This document shows positions 47,956 through 57,176 of a DNA stretch of 64,000 bases, one piece after another. The translations under genes and the position numbers were made by a program. Position 1 is the stretch's first letter. Each line of letters starts with the position of its first letter. Under the pieces are notes generated by a model. It was not told the origin of the DNA, made no database searches, and saw only the letters and a list, made by a program, of their open reading frames with translations. The DNA is from Albidovulum sp. bin36 (GTDB lineage: Bacteria > Pseudomonadota > Alphaproteobacteria > Rhodobacterales > Rhodobacteraceae), in NCBI GenBank assembly GCA_002238565.1, contig MPMP01000001.1:62001-126000 (forward strand). Direction: 5' to 3'.

Positions 47956-48167
47956 ATTGAATACCAGAGGGCGGCGAGCGGCATTTCTCGATTCAAAGGC
48001 CGGTCCAGGAGTTTGCCGAACAATTTAGTGCGCTAGGCATTTCGACAACGCGGCAATCCGAGTCGCTTGGAAATCCGGGCTAGACCGGCATCTTTATCGC
48101 AAAATATCCTCAGACCCGCGAAGTCGCCTCGCCAAACCCCCGGCCGGTTCCGTAAATTGGAATAATT

Positions 48168-49538
48168 ATGTGGTTAAAGGATGAACCCATCCCATTGCCC
48201 GATTTTGAAAAGCTAGTTGTCGCCGACAAGTTTCGCTGGCACGCCGCGTCTAGCGTACGTGTTGGGCATGGCGAGAAATGCCTGCGCAAACCTCCCGTTC
48301 CGACCAATCCCGCGGCTCGCCGTTCCGGGAGGAACAGCCCGATTTTCATTAGCGACTCGAATCCTGCGAATGCGCTTGCTCATGTGTTTGCGGCCGTGCA
48401 CCAGAATAGACCCTTCGGCTTGGTGCCAGCCGAGCGAGAAGCGGCGAGCAACAATTTCGAGCCGGCATTTCTTGCCGCCGCTCCAAAAGGAAGCGGACAA
48501 AATCTATTTTTGTGCAAGAGTTCGGGCAGTTGCGGGTCGCCGAGGTGGATTTGCCGCGACCATAAGTCCTGGATTCGAAGCTTCGAAGTCAATGCCAGGC
48601 TATGGGGCATCGACGCGAACGCCGAATTTGCCGTATTCGGCCGGCTCGGTTATTCGCTTTCCCTTTTTTGCGCACTAGAGTCGCTGCATCACGGCGCAGA
48701 TCTGCTGCTACTCAGCGGACTCCGTCCCACCGTCCAATTCTCGGCTCTCCAAAAAAGAAGCGTTTCGCACATTTACGCAACGCCGACGCAGCTGCGGCAA
48801 ATCGGCGATGCCTATCGCGGTTCGGGCCTACGAAGCATTATGTCCGTCTCGCGCGTTTTCGTCGGCGGCGCAAAACTCGACCGCGCAACGAAAGAGATCG
48901 CCGTCGATGTTTTCCCTCAAGCGGAAATTTCGGAATTTTATGGCTCTTCGGAAACGAGTTTTGTCGCAGCGACAAGCAAGCATTCGCCGGCCGGTTCGGT
49001 GGGGCCGCCCTACCCCGGCAACGAAATTCAAATCCGCGACCAATCGAACGATTCCGTTCCAGCCGGCAGAATTGGCGAGATTTGGGTTCGAAGTCCGTAC
49101 CTCTTTGTCGGCTACGCGGACCGTGATTCGAAGGACACGCGCGGAGACGAAAACGGCTTCATAACAATCGGAGAGCTTGGCTATCTGGATGACGGGGGCA
49201 ATCTCTATGTCGTCGGCAGAAAAAATCGAATGGTGACCATTGCCGACCGAAACGTCTTTCCCGAGCTTATCGAAGATTTCTTGCTCGAAGTCGACGGAAT
49301 CGAGAGAGCCGCGGCCGTTCCGATTGCCGATCGCGTCAGAGGAAGCCGGATTGTGGCATTTGTTCTCGGTCCGAGCAGGAGGCCGGGCAATGACGTAATT
49401 TTGAATCGTTGTCGGAAGGAATTTGGCCCGCTCGCCGCGCCAAGAGTGATCTTCGACCTAGAGAACTGGCCGATGCTGCCGTCGGGAAAGACGGATTTTC
49501 AATTCCTGGAGCAACTAGCGGCCGGCAATAGAATTTGA
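48168..49538 (+). CDS. AMP-forming acyl-CoA ligase (biotin-linked, YhfT-like)
   Basis: The 456-residue protein is an ANL-superfamily adenylating enzyme: a degenerate P-loop 'CKSSGSCGSPRWICR' (about residue 116), the motif 'ISEFYGSSETSFVA', 'GFITIGELGYLDDGGNLYVV' with 'GRKNRMV', and the catalytic Lys in 'PSGKTDFQFLE' near the end. It should activate a carboxylic acid to its CoA thioester. The downstream thiolase gene overlaps it by four bases, and bioY-bioN-bioM follow convergently, recalling B. subtilis yhfUTS. Substrate is not known; a pimelate-related acid is an inference. Confidence 0.82.
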   Translation: MWLKDEPIPLPDFEKLVVADKFRWHAASSVRVGHGEKCLRKPPVPTNPAARRSGRNSPIFISDSNPANALAHVFAAVHQNRPFGLVPAEREAASNNFEPAFLAAAPKGSGQNLFLCKSSGSCGSPRWICRDHKSWIRSFEVNARLWGIDANAEFAVFGRLGYSLSLFCALESLHHGADLLLLSGLRPTVQFSALQKRSVSHIYATPTQLRQIGDAYRGSGLRSIMSVSRVFVGGAKLDRATKEIAVDVFPQAEISEFYGSSETSFVAATSKHSPAGSVGPPYPGNEIQIRDQSNDSVPAGRIGEIWVRSPYLFVGYADRDSKDTRGDENGFITIGELGYLDDGGNLYVVGRKNRMVTIADRNVFPELIEDFLLEVDGIERAAAVPIADRVRGSRIVAFVLGPSRRPGNDVILNRCRKEFGPLAAPRVIFDLENWPMLPSGKTDFQFLEQLAAGNRI

Positions 49539-50668
49539 CGGATTCGAGTTATATCGTCGCGGCGCGACGAACTCCTGTCGCTCCGCGCAACGGAGCGTTG
49601 CATGGGGCTGAAATCCATGTGCTTGCCGCGCCGGCAATCAATGCCGCTCTTGCCGACGCAAAAATCGCGCCCGCCGACGTGGATGAATTGATTCTCGGAA
49701 ATGCGATCGGAGGCGGAGGCAATCCGGCGAGGATGGCGGGATTGCTTGCAGGCTTGCCCAAAAGCGTCGGCGGCATATCGTTGGACAGGCAGTGCTGCAG
49801 CGGCTTGGACGCAGTCCTGGTCGCCGACGCCTTGATTAAGAGCGGCGCAGCGGAAATCGTTTTGGCCGGAGGCGCCGAAAGCTACTCGCGGCGGCCGATT
49901 CGAAGCAAGACATTCCTAGACGGTAAAACTCCCCTTCCCTACGACCGTCCGCCGTTTTCACCTTGGCCGAGCGAAGATCCGGATTTGGCCGACGCGGCCG
50001 ATCAATTGGCTTGCCGTCTAAATTTATCGCGGCGACAGCAGGACGAATGGACCGTGAACAGCCACAGGAAGGCTTTGGCATCGATTCAGCGAATGCGGAA
50101 GGAAATCGTCCAAGTTCCCGGAGCATCGATTGAATTTGACAGCTATTCGCGCAACCTATCCATGGCGACGTGCGCGCGAGCCGGAATAATTTGCGGAACT
50201 GTAACTACGGCGAATACGGCGCCTTCGGCGGACGGCGCCGCTGTCTGCTTGGTAGTTTCAAAAAGAATTGCCGCGAATTGCGCTAAAGCGGTCCGAATCG
50301 TGTCCTCGTCCATACTCGGCGGCGAGCCAAAAGAACCGGGAATAGCGCCCGTCGAATCGATTCGTCGCTCGCTGAAGAAAGCAGGCTGCGACATCGAAGA
50401 ATTGCATGCAGCGGAAATCATGGAGGCGTACGCAAGCCAGGCGATAGCCTGCGTGCTTAAATCGGGCTTGGATGCCAGAATCGTAAACCGACGCGGCGGT
50501 GCGCTTGCTAGAGGCCACCCTATTGGAGCTTCGGGAGCGATCCTGGCCGTCCGCCTGTTTCACGAACTCGACGAGCCGAACATGATGGGATTGGCAGCGA
50601 TTGCAGCCGCTGGAGGGCTTGGCACGGCGATGATTGCCAAGGCCGTGAAATGCGATTCGCCTAATTGA
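49535..50668 (+). CDS. Thiolase-family protein, divergent active site (YhfS-like)
   Basis: The 377-residue protein is thiolase-like: Cys in 'DRQCCSGLDAVLVADALI' (about residue 88), 'GGAESYSRRP', and His in 'GGALARGHPIGASGA'. Two conserved features differ: the NEAF box reads MEAY, and the C-terminal CIGGGQG, which holds the second catalytic Cys, reads AAAGGLG. It may therefore be an acyl-transferase, a condensing enzyme or a degenerate thiolase. TTG starts inside the ligase stop (TTGA). Partnership with the ligase and biotin transporter suggests a common acyl-CoA pathway. Confidence 0.8.
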   Translation: MTDSSYIVAARRTPVAPRNGALHGAEIHVLAAPAINAALADAKIAPADVDELILGNAIGGGGNPARMAGLLAGLPKSVGGISLDRQCCSGLDAVLVADALIKSGAAEIVLAGGAESYSRRPIRSKTFLDGKTPLPYDRPPFSPWPSEDPDLADAADQLACRLNLSRRQQDEWTVNSHRKALASIQRMRKEIVQVPGASIEFDSYSRNLSMATCARAGIICGTVTTANTAPSADGAAVCLVVSKRIAANCAKAVRIVSSSILGGEPKEPGIAPVESIRRSLKKAGCDIEELHAAEIMEAYASQAIACVLKSGLDARIVNRRGGALARGHPIGASGAILAVRLFHELDEPNMMGLAAIAAAGGLGTAMIAKAVKCDSPN

Positions 50669-51036
50669 AACTCTTTCGAAAAATGAATTCCAACCGAGTG
50701 GTTAACATTCCTTCAATTCATTCAAGCTTTGGGATCATCCGGACAAATACTGGCTCCGGTTCCTCGAGGCGAATCGACGCGTTGCATGGCGGAGATTCCG
50801 GTCGCCGACACGATTCGCTGGAAAAACTTCATGGAACGCAAAGACGCATGGGTTGAACGAGTCGAAGGCAAGTTCCAAACATTTTTCTGCATTCCGACAA
50901 GAACGCCCGTCGGTACCGGCATTCATCAAGGCCGGAGGTTTTTGGCCATGCCGAAACAATCGCACGGTCTCAAAGGCGGCGAATATCGCGCACTCGGCCA
51001 GCAGTCGCGGGCATTAGGCAACCAACGACAAATCAA
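50669..51036. other. Gap between convergent thiolase and bioY genes
   Basis: About 370 bases. Open frames of 65-104 codons on the plus strand have no ribosome-binding site and no domain. One frame (FKLWDHPDKYWLRF from about 50725) looks faintly protein-like and might be a remnant. Confidence 0.3.
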
Positions 51037-51621
51037 CTAACGTTTGAAATGTCGGTTGCGCCTGGACAAGACGCTATCCGGTCGCATTCGCGCCAGCGAC
51101 ATGGTTATAAATCCGGCAAGTATAGCTTTCAGGATATCTCCCGGTATGAATGGAAGCGCTAATAGGGAAGCTTCGCCAAGGGATTTTTCAAGTGAAAGAG
51201 CCATTCCCGCAATTCCGAACGCATATAGCACGACCACGCCCCCCGCGACCGCCCCTCCGGCAGCCGCCCAGAATGCGTTAACGGACCTGGCTCTTTCAAC
51301 AATCCACCCGATTGAAAATGCAGCCACGGGAAACCCGATCAGGAATCCTGCCGACGGTGAAACAAACAGGCCTAGTCCGCCGCGTCCGCCCGCCAGCAAG
51401 GGCAAGCCCATTGCAACGAGCAAGACGAATAGCCCGGCTGCAGCAAATCCTCTTACTGACCCCAGGACCGTGCCGCAAAGCATTATCCCCAAGCTCTGGG
51501 CCGTGATTGGAACTCCCGAAGCCAGCATTAGCGAAGGAACTAGACCGAGAGCTGCCACTAGAGCTGCAAACAGCGCGATAAGCGCTATATCTCGTTCCGC
51601 AAATCTGTTTCTAGCACCCAT
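51037..51621 (-). CDS. bioY: Biotin ECF transporter S component BioY
   Basis: The 194-residue protein has about six hydrophobic segments and the BioY signatures: 'VPITAQSLGIMLCGTVLG' at about 37-54, 'GGRGGLGLFVSPSAGFLIGF' at about 78-97, and 'FIPGDILKAILAGFI'. It captures biotin in the inner membrane and associates with BioN and BioM. It is the last gene of the bioM-bioN-bioY operon, three bases after bioN. Confidence 0.94.
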   Translation of the reverse strand: MGARNRFAERDIALIALFAALVAALGLVPSLMLASGVPITAQSLGIMLCGTVLGSVRGFAAAGLFVLLVAMGLPLLAGGRGGLGLFVSPSAGFLIGFPVAAFSIGWIVERARSVNAFWAAAGGAVAGGVVVLYAFGIAGMALSLEKSLGEASLLALPFIPGDILKAILAGFITMSLARMRPDSVLSRRNRHFKR

Positions 51622-51624
51622 GAT

Positions 51625-52221
51625 CTAGCTTCCGCGACGTGCGCGAATTGCCTCCGCTACCCTTTCGGCATCGTCAATTGCCGACAATGTCAATGGAACC
51701 ATTATTCGCCAATTCGTTCTTTTGCAGGAACGCGCTCTCCACGCCGTTGCGAGCGACTGGCCCTTTCGCAATAGAGAAGGCGTAAAGCGCACGACGAGCG
51801 CGACGGCTAGATCCAGCCCGCCGGTTCGAATGCCGAACCGAAAAAACGGCAACGTTAATTTTCGCACGACGCCTAGAATGTCATCGAGCCTTGTGGTCAT
51901 CGTAACCAAATTCGCAAGCCCGACAGCAGCCAGCAACTTGGCCGCGATTCCTATGCCGGTAATCAACGACCCGGTTATCGCATGCCATACGGCGAGCACG
52001 GCGACAAAAGGCCAAAGCGGCAAGAGACCGCGAACGCCCGCGCGAACAAATCTTGATCCCCCCAGCGCGTATAGGAAGCCGATGCCAGCTACGGCGGACA
52101 GGTGGACAGCAAGCGAATCAATGGAAAAAAGAAACACGGTCAACACGCAAAGCGACGCCAATTTAAAACCGGCAGGCAAATCGTGGTAGCGGGTCCTATG
52201 CGGCGAAGTCAGCGTAATCAT
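51625..52221 (-). CDS. bioN: Biotin ECF transporter T component BioN
   Basis: From ATG 52221 (GGAGA six bases before it) the product is 198 residues with four to five hydrophobic segments and the CbiQ/EcfT hallmark 'RARSCKRTNWRIMVPLTLSAIDDAERVAEAIRARRG', including the second Ala-Arg-Gly-type coupling helix that contacts the ATPase. It links BioY to BioM. The start overlaps the bioM 3' end by 26 bases. An in-frame ATG at 52260 is less likely. Confidence 0.9.
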   Translation of the reverse strand: MITLTSPHRTRYHDLPAGFKLASLCVLTVFLFSIDSLAVHLSAVAGIGFLYALGGSRFVRAGVRGLLPLWPFVAVLAVWHAITGSLITGIGIAAKLLAAVGLANLVTMTTRLDDILGVVRKLTLPFFRFGIRTGGLDLAVALVVRFTPSLLRKGQSLATAWRARSCKRTNWRIMVPLTLSAIDDAERVAEAIRARRGS

Positions 52222-52930
52222 CGGTTTCTCCGCGACGCTCCATCGTTCTCGCGAATTCATCCAGCACTAAACCGGCATCGCCATCCATAAAAACTTTTCC
52301 CGATTCGATCCACACGACCCGGTCGAAGTCGGCCAGAAAGGCAACGTCGTGTGTAATGAGCAGAACCGACTCCTGCAAGGATCGGAGATATCGAAACAAA
52401 CGACGAGTCGTCGGTATGTCCGGTCCGGAAAACGGTTCGTCCAGAACAATCAACTTCGGTTTCATCGCCAGCACCGCCAGCAGGCATACAAGGTGTTTTT
52501 GACCTTCCGAAAGCGAGTGAACCGGCTTGTCGGCCCAATTCTCCTTGCCAAACAAGTTAAGAAAATCTCGGGCTTTACGCCTCGCTTCAGAGTCGTCCCG
52601 CCCGGTTTGCGACAGGCCGAAGGCGATTTCCTCTTCAACGGTTGGAAAAATGATTTGGTGATCGGGATTCTGGAAAATTATTCCGACTTTTTCGATTGCG
52701 GATTTCCGGTCTTTCGACACGTCTGCGCCGTCGACAAGGATTCTACCCGACGACGGGCTGACCAAGCCGCAAATCAGCCGTGCCAGCGTCGATTTTCCAG
52801 ATCCGTTGCATCCTACCAATCCAATGCGTTTTTCATTTAGGCTTAGCGATATGTTGTCGATTATCGTTTGCCCGTTAAGCCGGTAGACAACGTTGGACAA
52901 AACCGCGAGCGGCTTGTTCGTATTGTTCAT
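52196..52930 (-). CDS. bioM: Biotin ECF transporter ATPase BioM
   Basis: The 244-residue ATPase has Walker A 'GLVGCNGSGKSTLARLICG', signature 'LSEGQKHLVCLLAVLA', Walker B 'LIVLDEPFSGPDI' and H-loop 'LLITHDVAFLADF'. It powers biotin uptake with BioN and BioY, which overlap or follow it. It is the first gene of the operon. No BioR-type palindrome (TTATnnATAA) was visible upstream. Confidence 0.9.
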   Translation of the reverse strand: MNNTNKPLAVLSNVVYRLNGQTIIDNISLSLNEKRIGLVGCNGSGKSTLARLICGLVSPSSGRILVDGADVSKDRKSAIEKVGIIFQNPDHQIIFPTVEEEIAFGLSQTGRDDSEARRKARDFLNLFGKENWADKPVHSLSEGQKHLVCLLAVLAMKPKLIVLDEPFSGPDIPTTRRLFRYLRSLQESVLLITHDVAFLADFDRVVWIESGKVFMDGDAGLVLDEFARTMERRGETDDYADFAA

Positions 52931-53534
52931 TTCGAATTCACTGCGGCGATCGCTTCCATAGAATCACTGTCCTGATTGCAATCGGATTTGAGACTTGGAT
53001 ACTTAAAGAAATTTCAGCCCGCCATCTTCCCGATTTTTCGCCATTTCGCCGCTTCCATGCAAGCGTCGCAATAATGCGCGATAAGAAATTCCAGTGTAGA
53101 CCAAAATTCCCGTATTGCTTCAATCGTCCGAAAAATTTGATCGCCCGGAAGAGGATTTTTCTTCTGCTCAATTCCGCATCATGTCTTGAATCCGCTTGAC
53201 AATGCCGCCTGCTGCGGAAATTCGGCGATCGCCCGGCTCAACGGGTTACCGCTAATCACGCTGCCAAGAAGTAATCGAGATTCGTTCCGCGACGGCGGCA
53301 AGCTTCGCGCCGAACGGCTGGCGCCGCGCGCGTGAAACGATCCTGGCCATGCGAGCAACTTATGAAAATGAACTGAATGCGGTGAATCGCGATGATGGAG
53401 AGCCCCGGCCCAGTTCGCATGCGCATGTCAATGTAGCCTTGTTCTGAATTTGGTCGATTTTTTCGGAGCATACTTGCGCCATCGCCGGAAACTGCACATA
53501 TGGATGTCGTATAGCAACGCTGGGGTAGTCGCTA
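52931..53534. other. Gap between bioM and the DUF1476 gene
   Basis: About 600 bases between divergent genes, with no recognisable gene. It must hold the bioM and DUF1476 promoters. No clear operator was found. Confidence 0.4.
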
Positions 53535-53849
53535 ATGGAAAGTTTCAAGGACAGGCAGGATGCCTTTGAGAAGAAATTCGCTCGGGACGAAGAATTGCAA
53601 TTCAAAGTTCAGGCGCGGGGAAACAAGCTCGTCGGTCTCTGGGCCGCAGAATTGCTGGGCAAGTCCGGACCTGAAGCCGACGCCTATGCTCGCGAAGTAA
53701 TTATGTCGGACCTGGAAGAAGTCGGGTTGGAGGACGTATACCGGAAACTAGCTGCAGACTTGGGCACCCTAGCCGACGAAAAGGAGATTCGCAGGCGAAT
53801 GGAGGAATGCCATGTCGCCGCCAAGGAGCAAATCCTAAACGATAGCTGA
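53535..53849 (+). CDS. DUF1476, zeta-type inhibitor of F1-ATPase
   Basis: The 104-residue, almost wholly helical protein ('DRQDAFEKKFARDEELQFKV', 'LGKSGPEADAYAREVIMSDL') is the alphaproteobacterial DUF1476 family. Its Paracoccus member is the zeta subunit, a natural inhibitor of the F1 motor. Both hallmark segments are present. It is convergent with purB, and DUF1476 genes are usually near purine genes, as here. Confidence 0.92.
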   Translation: MESFKDRQDAFEKKFARDEELQFKVQARGNKLVGLWAAELLGKSGPEADAYAREVIMSDLEEVGLEDVYRKLAADLGTLADEKEIRRRMEECHVAAKEQILNDS

Positions 53850-53908
53850 AATCTTGCGGAATGAGCTATTCCAAACAAATTATTCTATTTCATGCGGGGC
53901 AGTGTCGT

Positions 53909-55237
53909 TCAATTTGATCGATCGCTTTCATGTTGCGGGCAATCGAAAACTCTCGAAAAAATGAAGTCGACGTTTTTGAGATGGAGATCCGGGTCAAAAC
54001 ACGCTTCCAGTTCCGGTTTTGTCATCCATCTGGAAACGAATTCGTCGGCAACAAGCTCATCCATGAATTTGCGCCGCGTTGTCCAGGTATCCATGGCAAT
54101 GCGCTGAACAGCGTCATAGGACTCGCCGCGACCTAGCCCTTTGTCGACCAGCGCAAGCAACACATTTTGCGAATAGATTAAACCGCCAAGCCGGTCGAGA
54201 TTATTTTGCATGTTGTCGCGATTGACTACAAATCGCTTAACTACCGCAGCTAGCCGCGCTAGCGCGAAATCCAGCGCAATGGTCGCGTCCGGCGCGATAA
54301 TTCGTTCGACCGACGAATGAGAAATATCCCTTTCGTGCCACAAGGCGACATTCTCCGCGGCCGGAATGAAATAGGAGCGGACAAGGCGGGCAAGGCCCGT
54401 TAAGTTTTCCGACAGGATCGGATTCTTTTTGTGCGGCATCGCCGATGAGCCCTTCTGACCTTCGGAAAAACTCTCTTCGATTTCCAGGATTTCCGTTCTT
54501 TGCAAGTTTCTGAGCTCCACGGCCAGCCGTTCAATTGAGGAGGCGATTACGCTCAGCACTGCAAAAAACATGGCGTGACGGTCGCGCGGAATTATCTGAG
54601 TCGAAATCGGTTCCGGACTCAAGCCGAATTTGTCGCACACATACTTTTCTACTTCCGGGTCAACAGTGGCAAAATTGCCGACGGCACCGGAAATTGCGCC
54701 CGTCGACACTTCTTCTTTTGCGGTGCGCAAGCGCACGAGGTTTCTCGACATTTCGGCAAATGCAAAAGCCATTTTCAAGCCGAAAGTCGTTGGTTCCGCA
54801 TGCACGCCGTGGCTGCGTCCTATGCAAACCGTGTTCTTGTGTTCAAAAGCTCTCTTTTTTAATGCCGCGAGCAAGTCTTCCATATCTTTGATAAGAATAT
54901 CCGCGGCGCGATTAAGCTGGATGCTTAAGCAAGTGTCGACTACATCCGATGATGTCATGCCTCGGTGCAGAAACCGAATGTCGCTCGCGCCCGCCTTCTC
55001 AGCAAGATATTCAAGGAATGCAATTACGTCGTGCCGAGTTTCGCGCTCGATTTCCTCGATACGACTCAAATCGAAATTTGTATCAATTCGGCGAATTGCC
55101 GCAGCGTCATCTTCGGATATCTTGCCTAGCCGGGCCATCTCTTCGCCTGCGTAGGATTCAATTTCCCACCAGATTTTGTATTTCGCCTGCGGCGACCAGA
55201 CCGCTTCCATTTGAGGACGAGCGTAACGCGGAATCAT
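53909..55237 (-). CDS. purB: Adenylosuccinate lyase
   Basis: The 442-residue protein has the fumarase/ASL signature 'GSSAMPHKKNPILSENL' and the substrate-site segments 'HRGMTSSDVVDTCLSIQL' and 'GRSHGVHAEPTTFG'. It splits adenylosuccinate and SAICAR in purine synthesis. GGAGAAAG precedes ATG 55237, 18 bases after the small gene upstream. purC is nearby on the other strand. Confidence 0.97.
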   Translation of the reverse strand: MIPRYARPQMEAVWSPQAKYKIWWEIESYAGEEMARLGKISEDDAAAIRRIDTNFDLSRIEEIERETRHDVIAFLEYLAEKAGASDIRFLHRGMTSSDVVDTCLSIQLNRAADILIKDMEDLLAALKKRAFEHKNTVCIGRSHGVHAEPTTFGLKMAFAFAEMSRNLVRLRTAKEEVSTGAISGAVGNFATVDPEVEKYVCDKFGLSPEPISTQIIPRDRHAMFFAVLSVIASSIERLAVELRNLQRTEILEIEESFSEGQKGSSAMPHKKNPILSENLTGLARLVRSYFIPAAENVALWHERDISHSSVERIIAPDATIALDFALARLAAVVKRFVVNRDNMQNNLDRLGGLIYSQNVLLALVDKGLGRGESYDAVQRIAMDTWTTRRKFMDELVADEFVSRWMTKPELEACFDPDLHLKNVDFIFSRVFDCPQHESDRSN

Positions 55238-55255
55238 TTCTTTCTCCCTAGGAAA

Positions 55256-55513
55256 CTAATTTTCCGAAAAAATGTTTTGCCCTATTCGCTTCAAAGAATG
55301 CGACATCGCTTCGCGCCGAATGGATTTCTTGGTTTCGCGCCAATGCGCCGGAAATTCGCGCAGAGTCGAAGCGGCAGGAATCTCCCTTGGCCCCTCTTTA
55401 TCCAATTCATTTTTCAAGCGTCTACGTATTGCTTCAATGCCTTTGCTGTTGCACTGCATGTGACAGGAGTTCGGCTCTCCGACAACCTTGCCGCCAAAAT
55501 AACCTTGCCTCAA
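55256..55513 (-). CDS. Small hypothetical protein upstream of purB
   Basis: An 85-codon frame from TTG 55513, or about 67 codons from ATG 55459, ends 18 bases before purB on the same strand. The part after the ATG (EAIRRRLKNELDKEGPREIP, then ETKKSIRREAMSHSLKRIGQ) is charged and helical with native-like codon use. It could be a translationally linked small gene of unknown family. The opposite strand has a longer frame that I do not favour. Confidence 0.4.
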   Translation of the reverse strand: MRQGYFGGKVVGEPNSCHMQCNSKGIEAIRRRLKNELDKEGPREIPAASTLREFPAHWRETKKSIRREAMSHSLKRIGQNIFSEN

Positions 55514-56073
55514 GTTTACTCTCGCTACACGAACTACGCCGCATGTTTAAACCGAGCAATGGACTTCGAAGATCCTCGCTACCAAGGGACATGCCCGATT
55601 CTAATGAATCCCGAATTGCACAGGACGGCCTATTACAGAATTCCGGGCCGCCGGCATATCCCAAGCATTGGATACATCCTAAATTTTTCAAATGCGATTG
55701 CGACCTGCCATACACCCTGCGGATTGCGCGTCATCAAGGCCGTGAATCGCGTGGGCGCGATATCTTTTGCCGACTATTCCGATGAAGCGCAGGACAATAA
55801 CATGGCCGCGGCTGCCCTACATTCATTCCCGAATTTAGTTGCTGTCCGATTCCCGACCTATCCAATAGTAAATAAATGGCATTAAATTCATTGAACTCAT
55901 AAATTTTTATTATTACTTTACATTAAGTTAAACTGATTATTTAAATTATATTTTCAATATTTTTACTTCCCGTTTGGCGGTAGTCGGCTTCAGCCTTGCC
56001 CGGCTGCTTTGACTGGTCTATAGACCATTGGATTGAAATGCCGAATCCTTCCGGCATTCGACTGGAGCCTTCC
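55514..56073. other. Intergenic region with a strongly AT-rich block
   Basis: About 560 bases upstream of purC. Between about 55865 and 55968 the sequence becomes very AT-rich (runs such as AAATTTTTATTATTAC and ATTATATTTTCAATATTTTTAC), unlike the rest of the window. It probably contains promoter DNA for purC or a protein-binding site. No gene is visible. Confidence 0.5.
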
Positions 56074-56835
56074 ATGCCAACGCAAAAACTAATCTATCGA
56101 GGCAAGACGAAATCACTTTACGAGAGCCAATCGGCCAATGCCGCAATATTGCGATTTCGCGATGACGTTTCGGCGTTTGGCGGGACCAAGAAGGCGGTTT
56201 TCGAAGGCAAGGGAGTCCTGAACAATAGGCTTTCGGAGCATTTCATGACATCGCTCAGGCAAGTCGGACTTCCGACCCACTTTCTGAAGCGCATGAATAT
56301 GCGCGACCAGCTGGTCGTCTTTGCCGAGATGATTCCCATTAAGTTAGCAGTGCGAAATTGCGCCGCCGGTTCAATGGCTGCCAGGCTGGGCATAGAAAAC
56401 GGCATGCCGTTGCCGCATCCGATTGTTGAATTTGCGCTAAAGGACGAAAAGCTCGGCTACCCTGCAATTTCCGAAGACCACGCAATCGCATTCGGCTGGG
56501 CTTCTCAACACGAGTTGGAGGACATGGCGGCAATAGCGCTGCGCGCCAACGATTTCCTAACCGGGATGATGATTGGGACGGGGATACGCCTCGTCGATGT
56601 CGTGTTTGAATTCGGACGGGTTTGGGATAGCGAATTCAGTCATGTCGTGATAGCGGATGAAATTACGCCGGACGTATGCAGGCTATGGGATTTCAAGTCG
56701 GGCCGGAAACTGGACAAGGACCTTTTCCGCAACGGCGAAGGCGACCTGATCGACGGTTACTCCGAAGTCGCACTTCGGCTGGGAGTTTTGCCGAAGACTG
56801 GCAGTCGAATCCAGAAGCCGAAACTCGTAAATTAG
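56074..56835 (+). CDS. purC: Phosphoribosylaminoimidazole-succinocarboxamide synthase
   Basis: The 253-residue protein has the SAICAR synthase signatures: 'IYRGKTKSLYE' at the start, 'FRDDVSAFGGTKKAVFEGKG', 'EMIPIKLAVRNCAAGSMAAR' and 'VIADEITPDVCRLWDFKSG'. It joins CAIR and aspartate in purine synthesis. TGGAG lies eight bases before ATG 56074; the frame opens upstream to 55996. The purS and purQ genes that usually follow are not here. Confidence 0.97.
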   Translation: MPTQKLIYRGKTKSLYESQSANAAILRFRDDVSAFGGTKKAVFEGKGVLNNRLSEHFMTSLRQVGLPTHFLKRMNMRDQLVVFAEMIPIKLAVRNCAAGSMAARLGIENGMPLPHPIVEFALKDEKLGYPAISEDHAIAFGWASQHELEDMAAIALRANDFLTGMMIGTGIRLVDVVFEFGRVWDSEFSHVVIADEITPDVCRLWDFKSGRKLDKDLFRNGEGDLIDGYSEVALRLGVLPKTGSRIQKPKLVN

Positions 56836-57176
56836 GAAAAAGGAATGGCGCAAGGCCTAGGAATATCAAGGCTGCCCCACTTTGCCGCTTTCGGACCCGG
56901 GTGCTTGCCCGAGGGCGCGTGAATATATTGAAGGCGAGTTCCCCATATCGAGGGCCGTAGTTAAATGGTTCTAAAGTGATCGCAAAATTCGCTCAGGCGA
57001 AAGAATCGTCCTTTCAAGGCCGACAAAAGATTCGAAATTTAATCGGAACGAATTTTTTGTCGAACGCGCCCGGCTCTTTTGAGGCGACGCGGACAAATTT
57101 CGATATCTCGTTAATCTAGCCCTCGGCATAAAATGTCCGGCGAGACCTAGTGTCGAGAACGAAGCACTTCAAATCG
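56836..57176. other. Gap between purC and the convergent metallo-hydrolase
   Basis: About 340 bases. A 25-codon frame with a good ribosome-binding site starts just after purC (ATG about 56844), but nothing recognisable is encoded and purS is not seen. Confidence 0.3.

Noticed and set aside
55211-55885. 224-codon plus-strand frame upstream of purC
   Set aside because: No domain, no good start, and it overlaps the purB start and a more plausible minus-strand small gene.
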